From Streptococcus sp. bf_0095 (lineage in GTDB: Bacteria; Bacillota; Bacilli; Lactobacillales; Streptococcaceae), in the NCBI RefSeq assembly GCF_004166885.1, contig NZ_RCYU01000002.1:62001-126000 (forward strand): DNA of 64,000 nt. The letters run 5' to 3'. How positions within the stretch are numbered: the stretch's first letter is position 1; each line of letters starts with the position of its first letter. Below are positions 29,263 through 38,551 of this stretch, one piece after another. The notes beneath the pieces were generated by a model. It did no database searches. It saw only the letters and a list, made by a program, of their open reading frames with translations, and was not told the DNA's origin. A program made the position numbers and the translations under genes.

Positions 29263-30078
29263 TTATGGTAAATACAAGTCAGCTGACAAACCATAATGGT
29301 CGCTGACGAGAGGCTGACTAGAACCATCAAACACAACTTCTAGCCGTTCGATAACCCATTCTTTTGAGGTGAAAATATAATCAATCCGCAAGGGTACTTG
29401 ATTATCATCCCATCCATCAATTCCAGGACCTACAGTGTAAGTCCCCTTGGTCTGGCGAGCTTCAATAAAGCTATCTTGAAGAGCTAGCGGGCTCGCTAAA
29501 ATGGCTTCATAACCTTCTTGCCCAGCTGGATTATTAAAGTCCCCAGCTAAAATCAAAGGCTTTTGCAATTGGCTAAAGCGTTCTTCTAAACGCGCCCACT
29601 CTTGCTGGAAGCCTTTGTCCCACCAAGAGAGGTGAACACTGGCAACAGCAATGTCTTTCCCATCAACTTGGGTTTCTGCAATGGCAATCCGTCGTGTATG
29701 ATAATCTGTTGGATCATTCACATCTGAAACCAAGAGTTCGCTTGCCTGGATTGGGGTACGCGATAGAATCGCCACACCTTCATGATAACGGTCATAGCCG
29801 ATATGGTTATAAGCCCAGGTCCAGTGGTAGCTCAATCCTTCTTCTTCTAATTTTTCAACTAAACAACGAACATAGTGATCCTGATGGATCGGCTCCGAAG
29901 AAGGAGTTGGATGGTACAAGTCATTAACAGGAACAACTGGACTTTCGATGGTCTGATTAATTTCTTGGAAACAAATCAAGTCGTATTGCTTTTCAAGAAT
30001 GTCTTTTAATAAGTCCTCAAATTTTTGTTGGGGATTTTCTTCCATCCAACTATGAGTGTTTAAAGTTAAAAATTTCAT
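29263..30078 (-). CDS. Endonuclease/exonuclease/phosphatase family protein
   Basis: A 271-residue protein of the EEP (DNase I-like) fold. Conserved points: NTHSW (residue 7), CFQEINQT with the metal-binding Glu near 38, GVAILSRTP, SVHLSWWDKG, LAGDFNNPAG with the catalytic Asp-Asn, and LVSDHYGL with Asp-His at the end. There is no signal peptide, so it acts in the cytosol. Substrate could be a nucleic acid, a phosphoinositide-like compound or a nucleotide; the sequence does not say. It follows ptsG on the same strand, 63 bases away. Confidence 0.88.
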   Translation of the reverse strand: MKFLTLNTHSWMEENPQQKFEDLLKDILEKQYDLICFQEINQTIESPVVPVNDLYHPTPSSEPIHQDHYVRCLVEKLEEEGLSYHWTWAYNHIGYDRYHEGVAILSRTPIQASELLVSDVNDPTDYHTRRIAIAETQVDGKDIAVASVHLSWWDKGFQQEWARLEERFSQLQKPLILAGDFNNPAGQEGYEAILASPLALQDSFIEARQTKGTYTVGPGIDGWDDNQVPLRIDYIFTSKEWVIERLEVVFDGSSQPLVSDHYGLSADLYLP

Positions 30079-30096
30079 GATCCTACTCTCCTAATA

Positions 30097-30137
30097 GAGA
30101 ATTCCCTGTATCCAATAGATACAAGGAATAACTCTCA
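30097..30137 (-). other. Intercistronic hairpin between ptsG and the exonuclease-family gene
   Basis: An imperfect stem of about 17 pairs (GAGAGTTATTCC...TTGTATC with GATACAGGGAATTCTCT). No T-run follows, so it is more likely to protect or process the ptsG mRNA than to end transcription. Confidence 0.5.
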
Positions 30138-30141
30138 TAGA

Positions 30142-32334
30142 TTATAATTCAACCTTAGCAACCACAGCATCTGCTGGAAGTTGACCAGTTTGTGTAAGAG
30201 TAACAGATTTAATTGCTGCACCATTTGTGAAGACTACAACTGTTGAAGTTGCACGTCCAGCTTCACGAATAGCATCCAAATCTGCTTCTACCAATAGGTC
30301 TCCCGCTGCCACTGTTTGGCCTTCTTCTACCTTCACTGTGAAAGGTTTACCTTCCAAACTTACAGTATCAAGACCGATATGAACGAGGACTTCAAGACCA
30401 GATTCTGTTACCAAACCAAGCGCATGTTTGGTAGGGAAGACGCTTGTCACCTTACCAGCTACTGGTGAAACAATCTGACCATTTGCTGGTTCAACTGCAA
30501 ATCCGTCACCCATCATTTTTTGTGAGAAGACTGGATCTTGAACTTTTTCTAATTCAATGACTTGTCCTTCAGCAACTGAGTGAACTTCTTCCGTCACCCC
30601 TTTAAAGGCAACTTCTGCTTGTTGAACCGCTGTCTTTTGACTTGGAAGAGTTTCAGGAATCACTTCACCTGAGTCTAACAAATCTTGGATATCTGATTTC
30701 AAGACGTCCGCTTTTGGACCGTAAATCGCTTGGACACCTTGTCCTTTCATGACAAGTCCCATTGCTCCTTCAGCCTTCCATTGTTCTTCTGTTCCGACTT
30801 TAGTTTCGTCTTTAACAGTAACACGAAGACGAGTCATACATGCATCTACATCGATGATATTGGCACGACCACCAAGAAGGTTAATGATGTTAACCGCTTG
30901 AGAAGCAGCAGCCACTTTACTTGAACCTGAAGTTTCAGACTCTTCTGCACCACCCTCAGCTTGTTCGTAGTTTCCATTACGTCCAGGAGTTGCGTAGTTA
31001 AATTTCTGGATCATGAAGTTTGCAATGAAGTACATGATCACTGCAAAAAGTACAGTTACCCAGATGAAATTAATGATATCCATACCAATACCAGCTTTAA
31101 TGGTCATTGGTGTACGAGTCAAGAACTCAATTGATCCAAATGAATGGACACGGAGATTGACGATATCTGCCATCGCGAAGGCTGCACCTTGTACCACTGC
31201 ATAAACGAGGTAAAGAGGCATTGCTACGAACATAAACATGTACTCGATTGGTTCTGTAACCCCTGTGAGGAAGGTTGCAAGAGCAGTCGCAATCATCATC
31301 CCTTTGTATTTGTGTTTCTTATCAGGGTCTACATTACGGTAAATGGCAAGGGCAACCCCCATCAAGATACCGAATGAACCGATCATTTGTCCCACTTTGA
31401 AACGAGCAGGTGTGACAGTATCCAACAAGTGTTGGTAAGTAGCAGGGTCAGAAACTTTTGTATTTCCTAAGTCTGTAATCCAAGCCAACCAAAGTGGATC
31501 TTGACCAAATACTTGAGTGCCTTTTGCTGCACCAGTTAACACTTCATAAGTACCACCCAATTGAGTATAGTTGATTGGGATAGTCAACATGTGGTGAAGA
31601 CCAAATGGAAGCAAGAGACGTTCCAAGGTACCGAAAGCAAATGGTGCTAAGATTGGAGCAGTCTCTTTTGAGTTAGCAATCCAAATACCAAAGTTGTTAA
31701 TTCCTGTTTGGACTACTGGCCATAAGAATGACAAGATAAGAGCCACAATTGCAGAACGAAGGATAACGACAAATGGAACAAAGCGTTTCCCGTTAAAGAA
31801 TGATAGGGCATCTGGTAACTTGCGGTAGTTGTAGTATTTGTTAAAGGCTGTTGCCCCTACAAAACCGGCAATAATCCCAACGAAAACTCCCATATTCAAG
31901 GCAGGTGATTCTAACACACTCGTGAAGTAATCAGCAACCTTGATAGATCCACCAAGAAGTGTTTTCACCTTCGCTTCTGGATCTTTCAGCATATCTCCTG
32001 TTACACCGAACATCACACCAGTGATCCGGTTAATCAGGATAAAGGATAGACCTGCTGCAAAGGCCCCACCCGCACGTTCTTTCGCCCAGCTACCACCGAT
32101 AGCGAGAGCAAAGAGGATGTGGAGGTTTCCGATAACCCCCCAACCGATCTGTTCAAGAACACCACCGGTAGTTACCAAGAAACCAAGTTCTGGATTAATC
32201 ATTGCAATGGTTTTACCAAGACTGATCATCAGACCTGCCGCCGGCATAACTGCAATGACCACCATCAACGCTTTACCGAATTTTTGCCAAAATTCAAAGC
32301 TTAATAGACTTTTGAATGATTGTTTATTCATCAT
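30142..32334 (-). CDS. ptsG: Glucose-type PTS permease EIICBA
   Basis: A fused phosphotransferase permease that imports and phosphorylates glucose or a close analogue. Domain order is C (membrane, residues 1-430), B (about 485-565, active Cys in DVDACMTRLR) and A (about 610-725, active His in VLVHIGLDTV). The length of 730 is normal for the GlcCBA group. AGGAGG precedes two adjacent ATG codons (32334 and 32331). A promoter with a cre site downstream and a perfect cre palindrome further upstream indicate control by CcpA. Confidence 0.93.
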   Translation of the reverse strand: MMNKQSFKSLLSFEFWQKFGKALMVVIAVMPAAGLMISLGKTIAMINPELGFLVTTGGVLEQIGWGVIGNLHILFALAIGGSWAKERAGGAFAAGLSFILINRITGVMFGVTGDMLKDPEAKVKTLLGGSIKVADYFTSVLESPALNMGVFVGIIAGFVGATAFNKYYNYRKLPDALSFFNGKRFVPFVVILRSAIVALILSFLWPVVQTGINNFGIWIANSKETAPILAPFAFGTLERLLLPFGLHHMLTIPINYTQLGGTYEVLTGAAKGTQVFGQDPLWLAWITDLGNTKVSDPATYQHLLDTVTPARFKVGQMIGSFGILMGVALAIYRNVDPDKKHKYKGMMIATALATFLTGVTEPIEYMFMFVAMPLYLVYAVVQGAAFAMADIVNLRVHSFGSIEFLTRTPMTIKAGIGMDIINFIWVTVLFAVIMYFIANFMIQKFNYATPGRNGNYEQAEGGAEESETSGSSKVAAASQAVNIINLLGGRANIIDVDACMTRLRVTVKDETKVGTEEQWKAEGAMGLVMKGQGVQAIYGPKADVLKSDIQDLLDSGEVIPETLPSQKTAVQQAEVAFKGVTEEVHSVAEGQVIELEKVQDPVFSQKMMGDGFAVEPANGQIVSPVAGKVTSVFPTKHALGLVTESGLEVLVHIGLDTVSLEGKPFTVKVEEGQTVAAGDLLVEADLDAIREAGRATSTVVVFTNGAAIKSVTLTQTGQLPADAVVAKVEL

Positions 32335-32371
32335 TCGACCTCCTTATAAAATTGAAATGCCCGCAATACGA

Positions 32372-32425
32372 GAAAACGTTTGCATATTTCACTTACTATT
32401 ATACCACTTTTTTTCTTTTTGTAAA
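32372..32425 (-). promoter_or_regulatory. ptsG promoter with cre site
   Basis: TTTACA (32425-32420) and TATAAT (32403-32398) are 16 bases apart on the minus strand. The cre-like ATGCAAACGTTTTC (32385-32372) lies at about +6 to +19, where CcpA would block elongation or initiation. Confidence 0.75.
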
Positions 32426-32492
32426 GCCCTTACATGTAAATTTTTAATTCACAAACATTATATACAAAGGCCTTGGAAATACTGTAATCCAG

Positions 32493-32504
32493 GCAAACGT
32501 TTGC
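32493..32504. promoter_or_regulatory. Second cre palindrome upstream of ptsG
   Basis: GCAAACGTTTGC, a perfect 12-base palindrome that fits the cre core. It is about 100 bases upstream of the main -10 and 5' of another TATAAT (about 32457-32462) that might be a second promoter. Confidence 0.7.
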
Positions 32505-32572
32505 TTCTTTCACAAGATTTTAAAAAAATTTTTTTAAAAAATTTTTCTTTCTTCCTTTTTGACAAACAAAAA

Positions 32573-32602
32573 AATCCCTTTGAGATTTCTCATCAAAGGG
32601 AT
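32573..32602 (-). terminator. Terminator of ritR
   Basis: Minus-strand stem AATCCCTTTGA/TCAAAGGGATT followed by TTTTTTT. Confidence 0.88.
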
Positions 32603-32607
32603 TGTTG

Positions 32608-33297
32608 TTATTCTTGCATTTGGTAGCCGACACCTCGGACAGTTTTGATATAGCTCTTTTGTCCTGGAAGATCTATTTTCCCACGAAGATAGCGAATATA
32701 GACATCAACGATATTGGTTTCTGCTGTACTCTCATATTTCCACACCCGCTCTAAGAGTTGCTCCCGACTAAGGACATGTTTGCTTCCCATCAAAGTCGCT
32801 AACAGGTCATATTCTCGACGTGTCAGGTCAATCACTTCTTCTCCCCGATACACCATATGATTCTCGACATCAATACGCAAATTTCGATAGGAAGTAGGAG
32901 CTTTCATCTGATTACAATGTTGGTCAATAAAATCACGACCTCTAAAAATAGCGATGATTTTCTCAACCAAATCACTGATCACGAATGGTTTGATGACATA
33001 AGATACTGCAAATCGTTGGATACTCTCCATATGCTCTGAAATTTTCTCACGACTATCCAAGACAATCAAGACTGCTGCAGGACGAATCTTGCTCAGACGC
33101 TGGGCAAACTCTTCCCCACTCATATCTTCTAGTTCGTAATTGAGAAGAATTAAATCATATTCTGTAGCCTGCAGGAGTTTCAAGGCGAGTTCCCCTTGTT
33201 CTACCAAATCAACTACATAGCCTGCTTTCTGAAGTTCTAAATCAATAAAGCGCGCTAAATTCTTTTCATTTTCTACTAGTAATATCCGCTTTGTCAT
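32608..33297 (-). CDS. ritR: RitR-type orphan response regulator
   Basis: A 229-residue OmpR-class regulator that in pneumococcus represses iron uptake genes (piu) and protects against oxidative stress. As in RitR the phosphorylation Asp is replaced by Asn at residue 53 (ILLNYELEDMS), and a single Cys is at residue 128 in the linker (FIDQHCNQMK), the redox switch of RitR. Lys in VIKPF is kept. The winged helix with RREYDLLATLMG and VRGVGYQM ends the protein. No histidine kinase gene lies nearby, and gnd is directly upstream, the same order as in pneumococcus. Confidence 0.93.
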   Translation of the reverse strand: MTKRILLVENEKNLARFIDLELQKAGYVVDLVEQGELALKLLQATEYDLILLNYELEDMSGEEFAQRLSKIRPAAVLIVLDSREKISEHMESIQRFAVSYVIKPFVISDLVEKIIAIFRGRDFIDQHCNQMKAPTSYRNLRIDVENHMVYRGEEVIDLTRREYDLLATLMGSKHVLSREQLLERVWKYESTAETNIVDVYIRYLRGKIDLPGQKSYIKTVRGVGYQMQE

Positions 33298-33306
33298 AAC
33301 CTACAA

Positions 33307-34731
33307 TTATTTTTCGTCGTACCAAGAATAGTGGAAGGTACCTTCTTTATCCTTACGTTGGTATGTGTGAGCACCGAAGTAGTCACGTTGTGCCTGGATC
33401 AAGTTCGCTGGAAGATCCGCTGAACGGTAGCTATCAAAGTAAGTGATAGCTGCTGAGAAGGTTGGGACTGGCACACCAGCTTGAACAGCAAGAGCTACGA
33501 TATCACGAACAGATTGTTGATACTTAGCAGTGACATCCAAGAAGTACTCATCCAAAAGAAGGTTAGCAAGGTCTGCATCACGGTTGTATGCATCCGTGAT
33601 CTTTTGCAAGAAACGAGAACGGATGATACAGCCATCACGCCAGATAGAAGCGATGTCTGCAAATGGCAAGTTCCAGTTGTTTTCTTTAGATGCAACACGC
33701 AATTGTGCAAAACCTTGTGCGTATGAAATGATTTTTGAGAAGTAAAGGGCTTGACGGATCTTTTCGATCAACTCAGCCTTATCACCTTCAAATTTGAAAG
33801 CAGCTGGTTTTGGAAGCACCTTGCTAGCGTGTACACGTTCTTCTTTGTATGTAGAGATGTAACGGGCAAATACTGACTCCGTAATGAGTGACAATGGCAC
33901 ACCAAGGTCAAGCGCTGATTGGCTAGTCCATTTACCAGTTCCCTTGTTTCCTGCGGCATCCAAGATGTAGTCTACGATTGGGCCATCTTGACCTTCATCA
34001 TCTTTACGTCCAAGGATGTCAGCCGTGATTTCGATCAAGTAGCTGTCCAATTCGCCCTTGTTCCACTCAGTGAAGATTTCAGCCATATCTTGAGCTGAAA
34101 GTCCAAGCAAGTGTTGCATCAAATCATAGCTTTCTGCGATCAATTGCATGTCCCCATACTCGATACCGTTGTGGACCATTTTCACGTAGTGACCAGCTCC
34201 ATCAGGACCGATGTAAGTCACACATGGTTTGCCATCTTCTGGTGCTTTGGCAGAGATTTCTTCAAGAACGTCTGCTACCAATTCATACGCTTCTTTTTGT
34301 CCACCAGGCATGATAGAAGGACCTTCAAGGGCACCTTTTTCACCACCAGAGACACCAGTACCGATAAAGTTGATACCAGAGTTGGCCAACTCTTCATTAC
34401 GACGGATAGTATCTTTGTAGAAAGTGTTTCCTCCGTCAATCAAGATATCGCCTTTATCCAAGTGTGGAAGAAGGGCTTGGATGGTTGCATCTGTACCAGG
34501 TCCTGCTTGAACCATAAGCATGATACGACGTGGTTTTTCAATTGAGTTTACAAAGCTTTCGATATCATAGCTTGGCACAAAGTTCTTTTCAGGATGGCAA
34601 GCAACAACATCTTCTGTTTTTTCTTTACTACGGTTATAGATAGCAACTGTGTATCCACGAGATTCAATATTAAGGGCAAGGTTACGACCCATTACGGCCA
34701 TACCAACAACACCAAAGTTTGCTTTAGTCAT
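33307..34731 (-). CDS. gnd: 6-phosphogluconate dehydrogenase, decarboxylating
   Basis: Gnd oxidises 6-phosphogluconate to ribulose 5-phosphate with NADP+ in the pentose phosphate pathway. The N-terminal [19 protein letters not shown] is the Rossmann loop, [20 protein letters not shown] (residues about 126-145) the substrate loop, and [16 protein letters not shown] the subunit-swap region. Length 474 is normal. The stop is 9 bases before ritR, so both are probably transcribed together, linking NADPH supply to the redox-sensing regulator. Confidence 0.97.
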   Translation of the reverse strand: MTKANFGVVGMAVMGRNLALNIESRGYTVAIYNRSKEKTEDVVACHPEKNFVPSYDIESFVNSIEKPRRIMLMVQAGPGTDATIQALLPHLDKGDILIDGGNTFYKDTIRRNEELANSGINFIGTGVSGGEKGALEGPSIMPGGQKEAYELVADVLEEISAKAPEDGKPCVTYIGPDGAGHYVKMVHNGIEYGDMQLIAESYDLMQHLLGLSAQDMAEIFTEWNKGELDSYLIEITADILGRKDDEGQDGPIVDYILDAAGNKGTGKWTSQSALDLGVPLSLITESVFARYISTYKEERVHASKVLPKPAAFKFEGDKAELIEKIRQALYFSKIISYAQGFAQLRVASKENNWNLPFADIASIWRDGCIIRSRFLQKITDAYNRDADLANLLLDEYFLDVTAKYQQSVRDIVALAVQAGVPVPTFSAAITYFDSYRSADLPANLIQAQRDYFGAHTYQRKDKEGTFHYSWYDEK

Positions 34732-34856
34732 GTGACACTCCTCTTTATAGTTTGCCTATATTCTACCATTTTTTGACATCAAATGAAAGTAGAAAATAGC
34801 TTCCCACTTCTCCAAGAGAGAGAAGATCATACAAGTCATTTGATCTTAAAAACAAA

Positions 34857-34885
34857 AGTGCCCGAGAAACAGTTCTCAGACACTT
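34857..34885 (-). terminator. Terminator of the flotillin gene
   Basis: Stem AAGTGTCTGAGAA/TTTCTCGGGCACTT with G-U pairs and a TTTTGTTTT tail on the minus strand. Confidence 0.75.
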
Positions 34886-34899
34886 ACTTATGAATGGCA

Positions 34900-36378
34900 T
34901 TAATCTTCTTTTGAAGCTAATTCATCCGCTTCAATGACCGGTTGTTCTCCTTCTTTGAGTTTGTTGACCGTCATATTGACCCCAAGAGCTCCTGCTAGTA
35001 ATTGACGGATATCAAATCCAGCTCCTTGAGAGACTTGATCGATACTTTGCATGATATCACCCACCATCTTAGAGGCGTTTCCTTCACCATACATGGTGAT
35101 CTTATCCACCTTGGTCAATGGCTCAGCGACAGCACGCGCAATTTCAGGCAACTTATCAACGACCATTTCAGTAATGGCTGCTTCTTGCATTTTCTTCATC
35201 GCTTCTGCCTTTTGGTCCAAACCTTTGGCTTCGGCTTCTAGTTTCAAGCGAATGGCTTCAGCTTCTGCACGACCTTTGGCTTCGATGGCTTCTGCCTCTT
35301 GCAATTGGGCAAATTTCTCTGCTTCGGCTTGAGCTTTCCGAGCTTCCGCTTCTTTTTGTGTTTCGAAAAGTTCAGCTTCCGCCTTGCGTTGGCGTTCGAT
35401 CAATTCTGCTTCGGCTGCTTGTTGACGAGCATACTTTTCAGCTTCGGCTTGCTTACGGATGTTGGCATCCAATTCTTGCTCACGAACCTTAACTTCGCGT
35501 TCCTTAACTTCCGCTTCTTTCTCTTGTTTCATGATGTTAGCTTCAGCTGCCACGCGCTCTTGTTCACGACGTTGCACTTCTGCCTCAATCCCTTTCGCAG
35601 CATCTGCCTTGGCTTGAGCAATATCTGCTTCTTGCTTGAGGGCTGCTTGTTTGAGTTTCAACTCATTTTGTTTTTGCGCGATTTCAAGGTCGGCTGCGAC
35701 GCGTTTGTCGTTGGCTAGCTTATCTTGTTCCGCCTCTACTTCTTTGCGCTCGCGTTCTGCTTTGGCTTTAGCAATCAAGGCATCCTTCTTGATGGTTTCA
35801 ACATTTTCGATACCAAGGTTATCAATGACTCCCCCTTCATCAGAGAAAGATTGAACCGTAAAGGCGATGACTTCCAGACCCATTTTAGCCAAGTCTGGCG
35901 CTACGTTGTCTTGCACCTTTGAGGCAAACTCTTGACGGTCATTGACCATCTTACGGAGCTCCATCTGACCGATCACTTCCCGCAAGTTTCCTTCCAAGAC
36001 ATCTTGGACAGAATTGGAAATATCTGTCGTATTCCAGTTCAAGAAGTTCTCTGCAGCACGGGCAATCATCTCATCGGTTGTACCGATTTTTAATTTAACA
36101 GCTGCATCGGCACGGACGTTAATGAAGTCCAGTGTTGGGACTGCTTCAGATGTCCGAACATCTGTCGAGAATTGCTCAATATCAAGATAAGAGCGTTGTT
36201 CGACAAAGGGAATCATAAAACCAGCTTTCCCGCGTAAGTGGCGTTGCTTCCGAAGACCTGTAATAACAACAACTTCGTTTGGTTTAGCGTTCACGTAGCC
36301 TTTTACAAGCAAAACTACAATAATGACAGCAACAATGAGACCTGTTATCAACCAGCCTGGAATAAATAATGTATCCAT
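34900..36378 (-). CDS. floT: Flotillin-family SPFH membrane scaffold protein
   Basis: A 492-residue protein with an N-terminal membrane helix (ITGLIVAVIIVVLLVKGYV), an SPFH/band 7 domain (residues about 30-200) and a long Ala/Glu-rich coiled coil (about 210-400) with repeats such as RKAEAELFETQKEAEARKA. This is the layout of flotillins (FloT), which organise functional membrane microdomains. No NfeD partner gene is next to it, in contrast to Bacillus. A short C-terminal region follows the coiled coil. Confidence 0.9.
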   Translation of the reverse strand: MDTLFIPGWLITGLIVAVIIVVLLVKGYVNAKPNEVVVITGLRKQRHLRGKAGFMIPFVEQRSYLDIEQFSTDVRTSEAVPTLDFINVRADAAVKLKIGTTDEMIARAAENFLNWNTTDISNSVQDVLEGNLREVIGQMELRKMVNDRQEFASKVQDNVAPDLAKMGLEVIAFTVQSFSDEGGVIDNLGIENVETIKKDALIAKAKAERERKEVEAEQDKLANDKRVAADLEIAQKQNELKLKQAALKQEADIAQAKADAAKGIEAEVQRREQERVAAEANIMKQEKEAEVKEREVKVREQELDANIRKQAEAEKYARQQAAEAELIERQRKAEAELFETQKEAEARKAQAEAEKFAQLQEAEAIEAKGRAEAEAIRLKLEAEAKGLDQKAEAMKKMQEAAITEMVVDKLPEIARAVAEPLTKVDKITMYGEGNASKMVGDIMQSIDQVSQGAGFDIRQLLAGALGVNMTVNKLKEGEQPVIEADELASKED

Positions 36379-36502
36379 ACTTTTCTCCTTTTTTCAGAGG
36401 TCTCCCCTCTGTTGTTTATAAATCTTAGTATATCAAAAGAAATCTTTTCCTCAAAGAAAAGACCTGTATTTATGTTTAGATTTTTAATATGTCATCCCTA
36501 GC

Positions 36503-37042
36503 CTATTCTTCCTCAAATAAACCTTGGAGACCAGCAAAAGGACTATTTTCTTCTTTCTTAACCGCTTGAGCTTCTTGGTACTCTTCTTCTGTCATGATTT
36601 TCCAATCATTGCCCTCGATAAAGCCGTGTCCGGCCTCTTCTTCCGGAGTGAGAACCTTGAGAGGAATATTGAGCAGGATATTATCTGCCACGCTTTCACT
36701 CAGATCAATTCTGCCCCCTTCGATGGGAAGGATCAGATCTTCCTCAAGAGCTTCGATATCTGCCTCTGACTGTGCGTCCTCAGCGAACACCTCTGTCACA
36801 GGATAGCTCTCTTGAAGCTCAACGGGTTCCATGCTTCGGCTAGAGGCAAGGACGATGGTATAGGTCAATTGGTAATCCAAGACATAGAGACCTGTATCAT
36901 AGGCTACTCGCCCTGTCGCTGTCACATCCTTTAAATCAAGAATTTCTGGATTGCGCTTTTGCAGATCCTTTAGCAAATCCAAGTCTTGATCAAAAGCCAG
37001 TCCTTCAGGATTTTTACGGATTTCTTGTGTATATAAGTTCAT
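36503..37042 (-). CDS. DUF177 / YceD family protein
   Basis: A 179-residue YceD/DUF177 protein. The family is often linked to 23S rRNA or L32 synthesis; here no rpmF follows, and the gene stands alone. Recognisable parts are NPEGLAFDQDLD, ATGRVAYDTGLYVLDYQLTY (residues about 42-61) and the acidic C-terminal half with DLSESVADNILLNIPL. I take the ATG at 37042 since the upstream extension runs into the promoter region of rgg. Function is not established in this genus. Confidence 0.85.
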   Translation of the reverse strand: MNLYTQEIRKNPEGLAFDQDLDLLKDLQKRNPEILDLKDVTATGRVAYDTGLYVLDYQLTYTIVLASSRSMEPVELQESYPVTEVFAEDAQSEADIEALEEDLILPIEGGRIDLSESVADNILLNIPLKVLTPEEEAGHGFIEGNDWKIMTEEEYQEAQAVKKEENSPFAGLQGLFEEE

Positions 37043-37124
37043 TCTTTTGCCCTCACATCTTCTAGATACTACTAGTATATCATGAAGCTGTCCCTTCAAC
37101 CAAGAAGTCTCCTAAAAAATTTGT

Positions 37125-37180
37125 TATAATCATGAAAAAGATACAGTGTACTAGACCTATTGGTGTTGTACACCAAGGTC
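37125..37180 (+). promoter_or_regulatory. rgg promoter with leader palindrome
   Basis: An extended -10 (TTGTTATAAT, ending at 37130) with no good -35. It is followed at 37154-37180 by a hairpin GACC-TTGGTGT / ACACCAA-GGTC with a 2-base bulge; GTGTAC at 37147 can instead pair with GTACAC at 37168. The palindrome may be an operator or an RNA switch. Confidence 0.45.
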
Positions 37181-37249
37181 CCACAATCTCTTGGATAAAA
37201 GAGGTTCATTTGCTAAGGCATTGGTCCTTGTATAGATAGAGGAGAAAAC

Positions 37250-38110
37250 ATGAAAGACATCGGAGCTGTTTTTAGACAAATACGGGAAAGTCGCCACATC
37301 TCTTTAGAGGAGGCTACAGGTGGCGAATTTTCGCGCTCTATGCTATCTCGATTTGAAAGAGGAGAAAATGACCTGACGACGCAACGGTTTTTTCAGGCCC
37401 TTCAACAGATCAAAACCAGCCTCAGTGAGTTTTCCCATCTAGCTGGTATCGATCAGCACTCCTTTATTCCCAAATTGTTGAAAGAGCACTATGAAAACAT
37501 GAGCTTGGAACACGACCAAGCCTTGTACCAAAGCTACCAACTAGCCTATCAGAAAGATCACAAAAAAGAAGACTTCTTAGCCAGCATTATTCTCAAGGCC
37601 CAAATGCTTGGCAACTATCCTGAGGTAGAGTTGGCTGCTAGCCAAGAGGAACTAGATTTCCTCTATGACTACCTCTTCTCTGTCATGGTCTGGGGAAATT
37701 TTGAGTTAAGCCTATTTTCACTGACCTCTCCTCTTTTCTCTAGTCAGCTCTATCGACAATACACAGTGGAGTTGGTCCAACGTGAGGATTTCAAGCTTCT
37801 CCTAGATTCCTCTCGTCCTGCCATCAATTCTATTTTCCTTAATGGCTTTTTTCTGGCCATTAATTCAAATGAATTTGAAGATGCAACCTATTTTGATCAC
37901 CTGATTAACAACCACTTTTACTCTGAGAACGAAGCCTACCTTCGGACGGTTTATCTCTACGCCAAAGGAGAATTTCTTTATCGGAAGGGTGAAAAAGAAG
38001 CTGGTCTTGAAAAGATGGAGCAGGCCATCCAGGTTCTCTCTATTCTGGATTGTAAGGACAGTGCCAACTACTACAAACAGGGCCTGCAAGAACTGATCAA
38101 GGAATCCTGA
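37250..38110 (+). CDS. Rgg/GadR/MutR-family transcriptional regulator
   Basis: A 286-residue regulator with an N-terminal XRE helix-turn-helix (FRQIRESRHISLEEATGGEFSR.. residues 8-60, SMLSRFERGENDL) and a C-terminal alpha-helical repeat region that in Rgg proteins binds peptide pheromones. No short hydrophobic peptide gene with the usual DI[I/L]IIVGG ending is visible in the flanks, so its ligand, if any, is unknown. The gene has GAGGAG before the ATG. It is followed by repeat A and then by a small ORF and an MFS exporter, likely targets. Confidence 0.88.
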   Translation: MKDIGAVFRQIRESRHISLEEATGGEFSRSMLSRFERGENDLTTQRFFQALQQIKTSLSEFSHLAGIDQHSFIPKLLKEHYENMSLEHDQALYQSYQLAYQKDHKKEDFLASIILKAQMLGNYPEVELAASQEELDFLYDYLFSVMVWGNFELSLFSLTSPLFSSQLYRQYTVELVQREDFKLLLDSSRPAINSIFLNGFFLAINSNEFEDATYFDHLINNHFYSENEAYLRTVYLYAKGEFLYRKGEKEAGLEKMEQAIQVLSILDCKDSANYYKQGLQELIKES

Positions 38111-38294
38111 AAAGAGAGTGGGACAGAAATCGGTAATTCGTTAGAATTCGATTTCGTCGTCCCATCTCCGCACAGTTGAGTAGGGCTGTAAAAGCTGATG
38201 AAATCAGCGTAGTAGAGCCCACTCAACCACTGCGTCTTGCTCGACAATCCAAAGATAATTGAGAGGCTAGGACTTTTGTCTCAGCCTCTTTTTG
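38111..38294 (+). repeat. Intergenic repeat family A, copy 2
   Basis: Begins with the base after the rgg stop codon (AAAGAGAGTGGGACAGAAATCGG) and matches 15185-15367 in the reverse direction nearly base for base. The central hairpin GTTGAGTAGGGCT...AGCCCACTCAAC encloses GCTGAT/ATCAGC. The final hairpin GAGGCTAGGAC/GTCTCAGCCTC with a T-run would end the rgg transcript; here it has a few mismatches compared with copy 1. Confidence 0.9.
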
Positions 38295-38374
38295 TTGAAA
38301 ATATGCAACATTTTGTTTTTCTTGTTTTTGAGGTCTACAATAGGATCATCAATCAAAGAAAGAAGGCCCCTTCC

Positions 38375-38551
38375 ATGATGATCAAACTAAAAAGATACTT
38401 ACTTCATTTGTTTCTCAAGCATACCAGCGTCTACCTAAAAGATCAGAAACTTCTTCTCTCTGATGATGAGAAATTACAAGTCTTAAAACAAATCTTTCGA
38501 TCCATCAAACAAGCTCTACCCACTGATCACGTGAAGGAGGAAGGCTTATGA
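38375..38551 (+). CDS. Small ORF of 58 residues coupled to the MFS gene
   Basis: The ORF encodes a basic, helical peptide, starting MMIKLKRYLLHLFLKHTSVY and ending DHVKEEGL, which I do not recognise. AGAAGG lies nine bases before the ATG. Its stop overlaps the start of the MFS gene (TTATGA), and its last codons contain that gene's ribosome site AAGGAGGAAGG, so it is a translated leader or a partner. An in-frame upstream start (38303) would lie within the repeat region and lacks a clear ribosome site. It has no double-glycine leader. Confidence 0.55.
   Translation: MMIKLKRYLLHLFLKHTSVYLKDQKLLLSDDEKLQVLKQIFRSIKQALPTDHVKEEGL

Noticed and set aside
32518..32560. A/T-rich palindromic run upstream of ptsG as a replication or partition site
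   Set aside because: Simple A and T runs; no DnaA boxes or iterons nearby.
37132..37239. 35-codon ORF beginning ATGAAAAAG before rgg, as a possible pheromone gene
   Set aside because: The ATG starts one base after the -10 box and so is not in the transcript; the sequence lacks the hydrophobic end typical of SHP peptides.
38237..38374. N-terminal extension of the small ORF upstream of the MFS gene
   Set aside because: It lies within repeat A and the following spacer; the ribosome site and the coupling fit the shorter 58-residue form.
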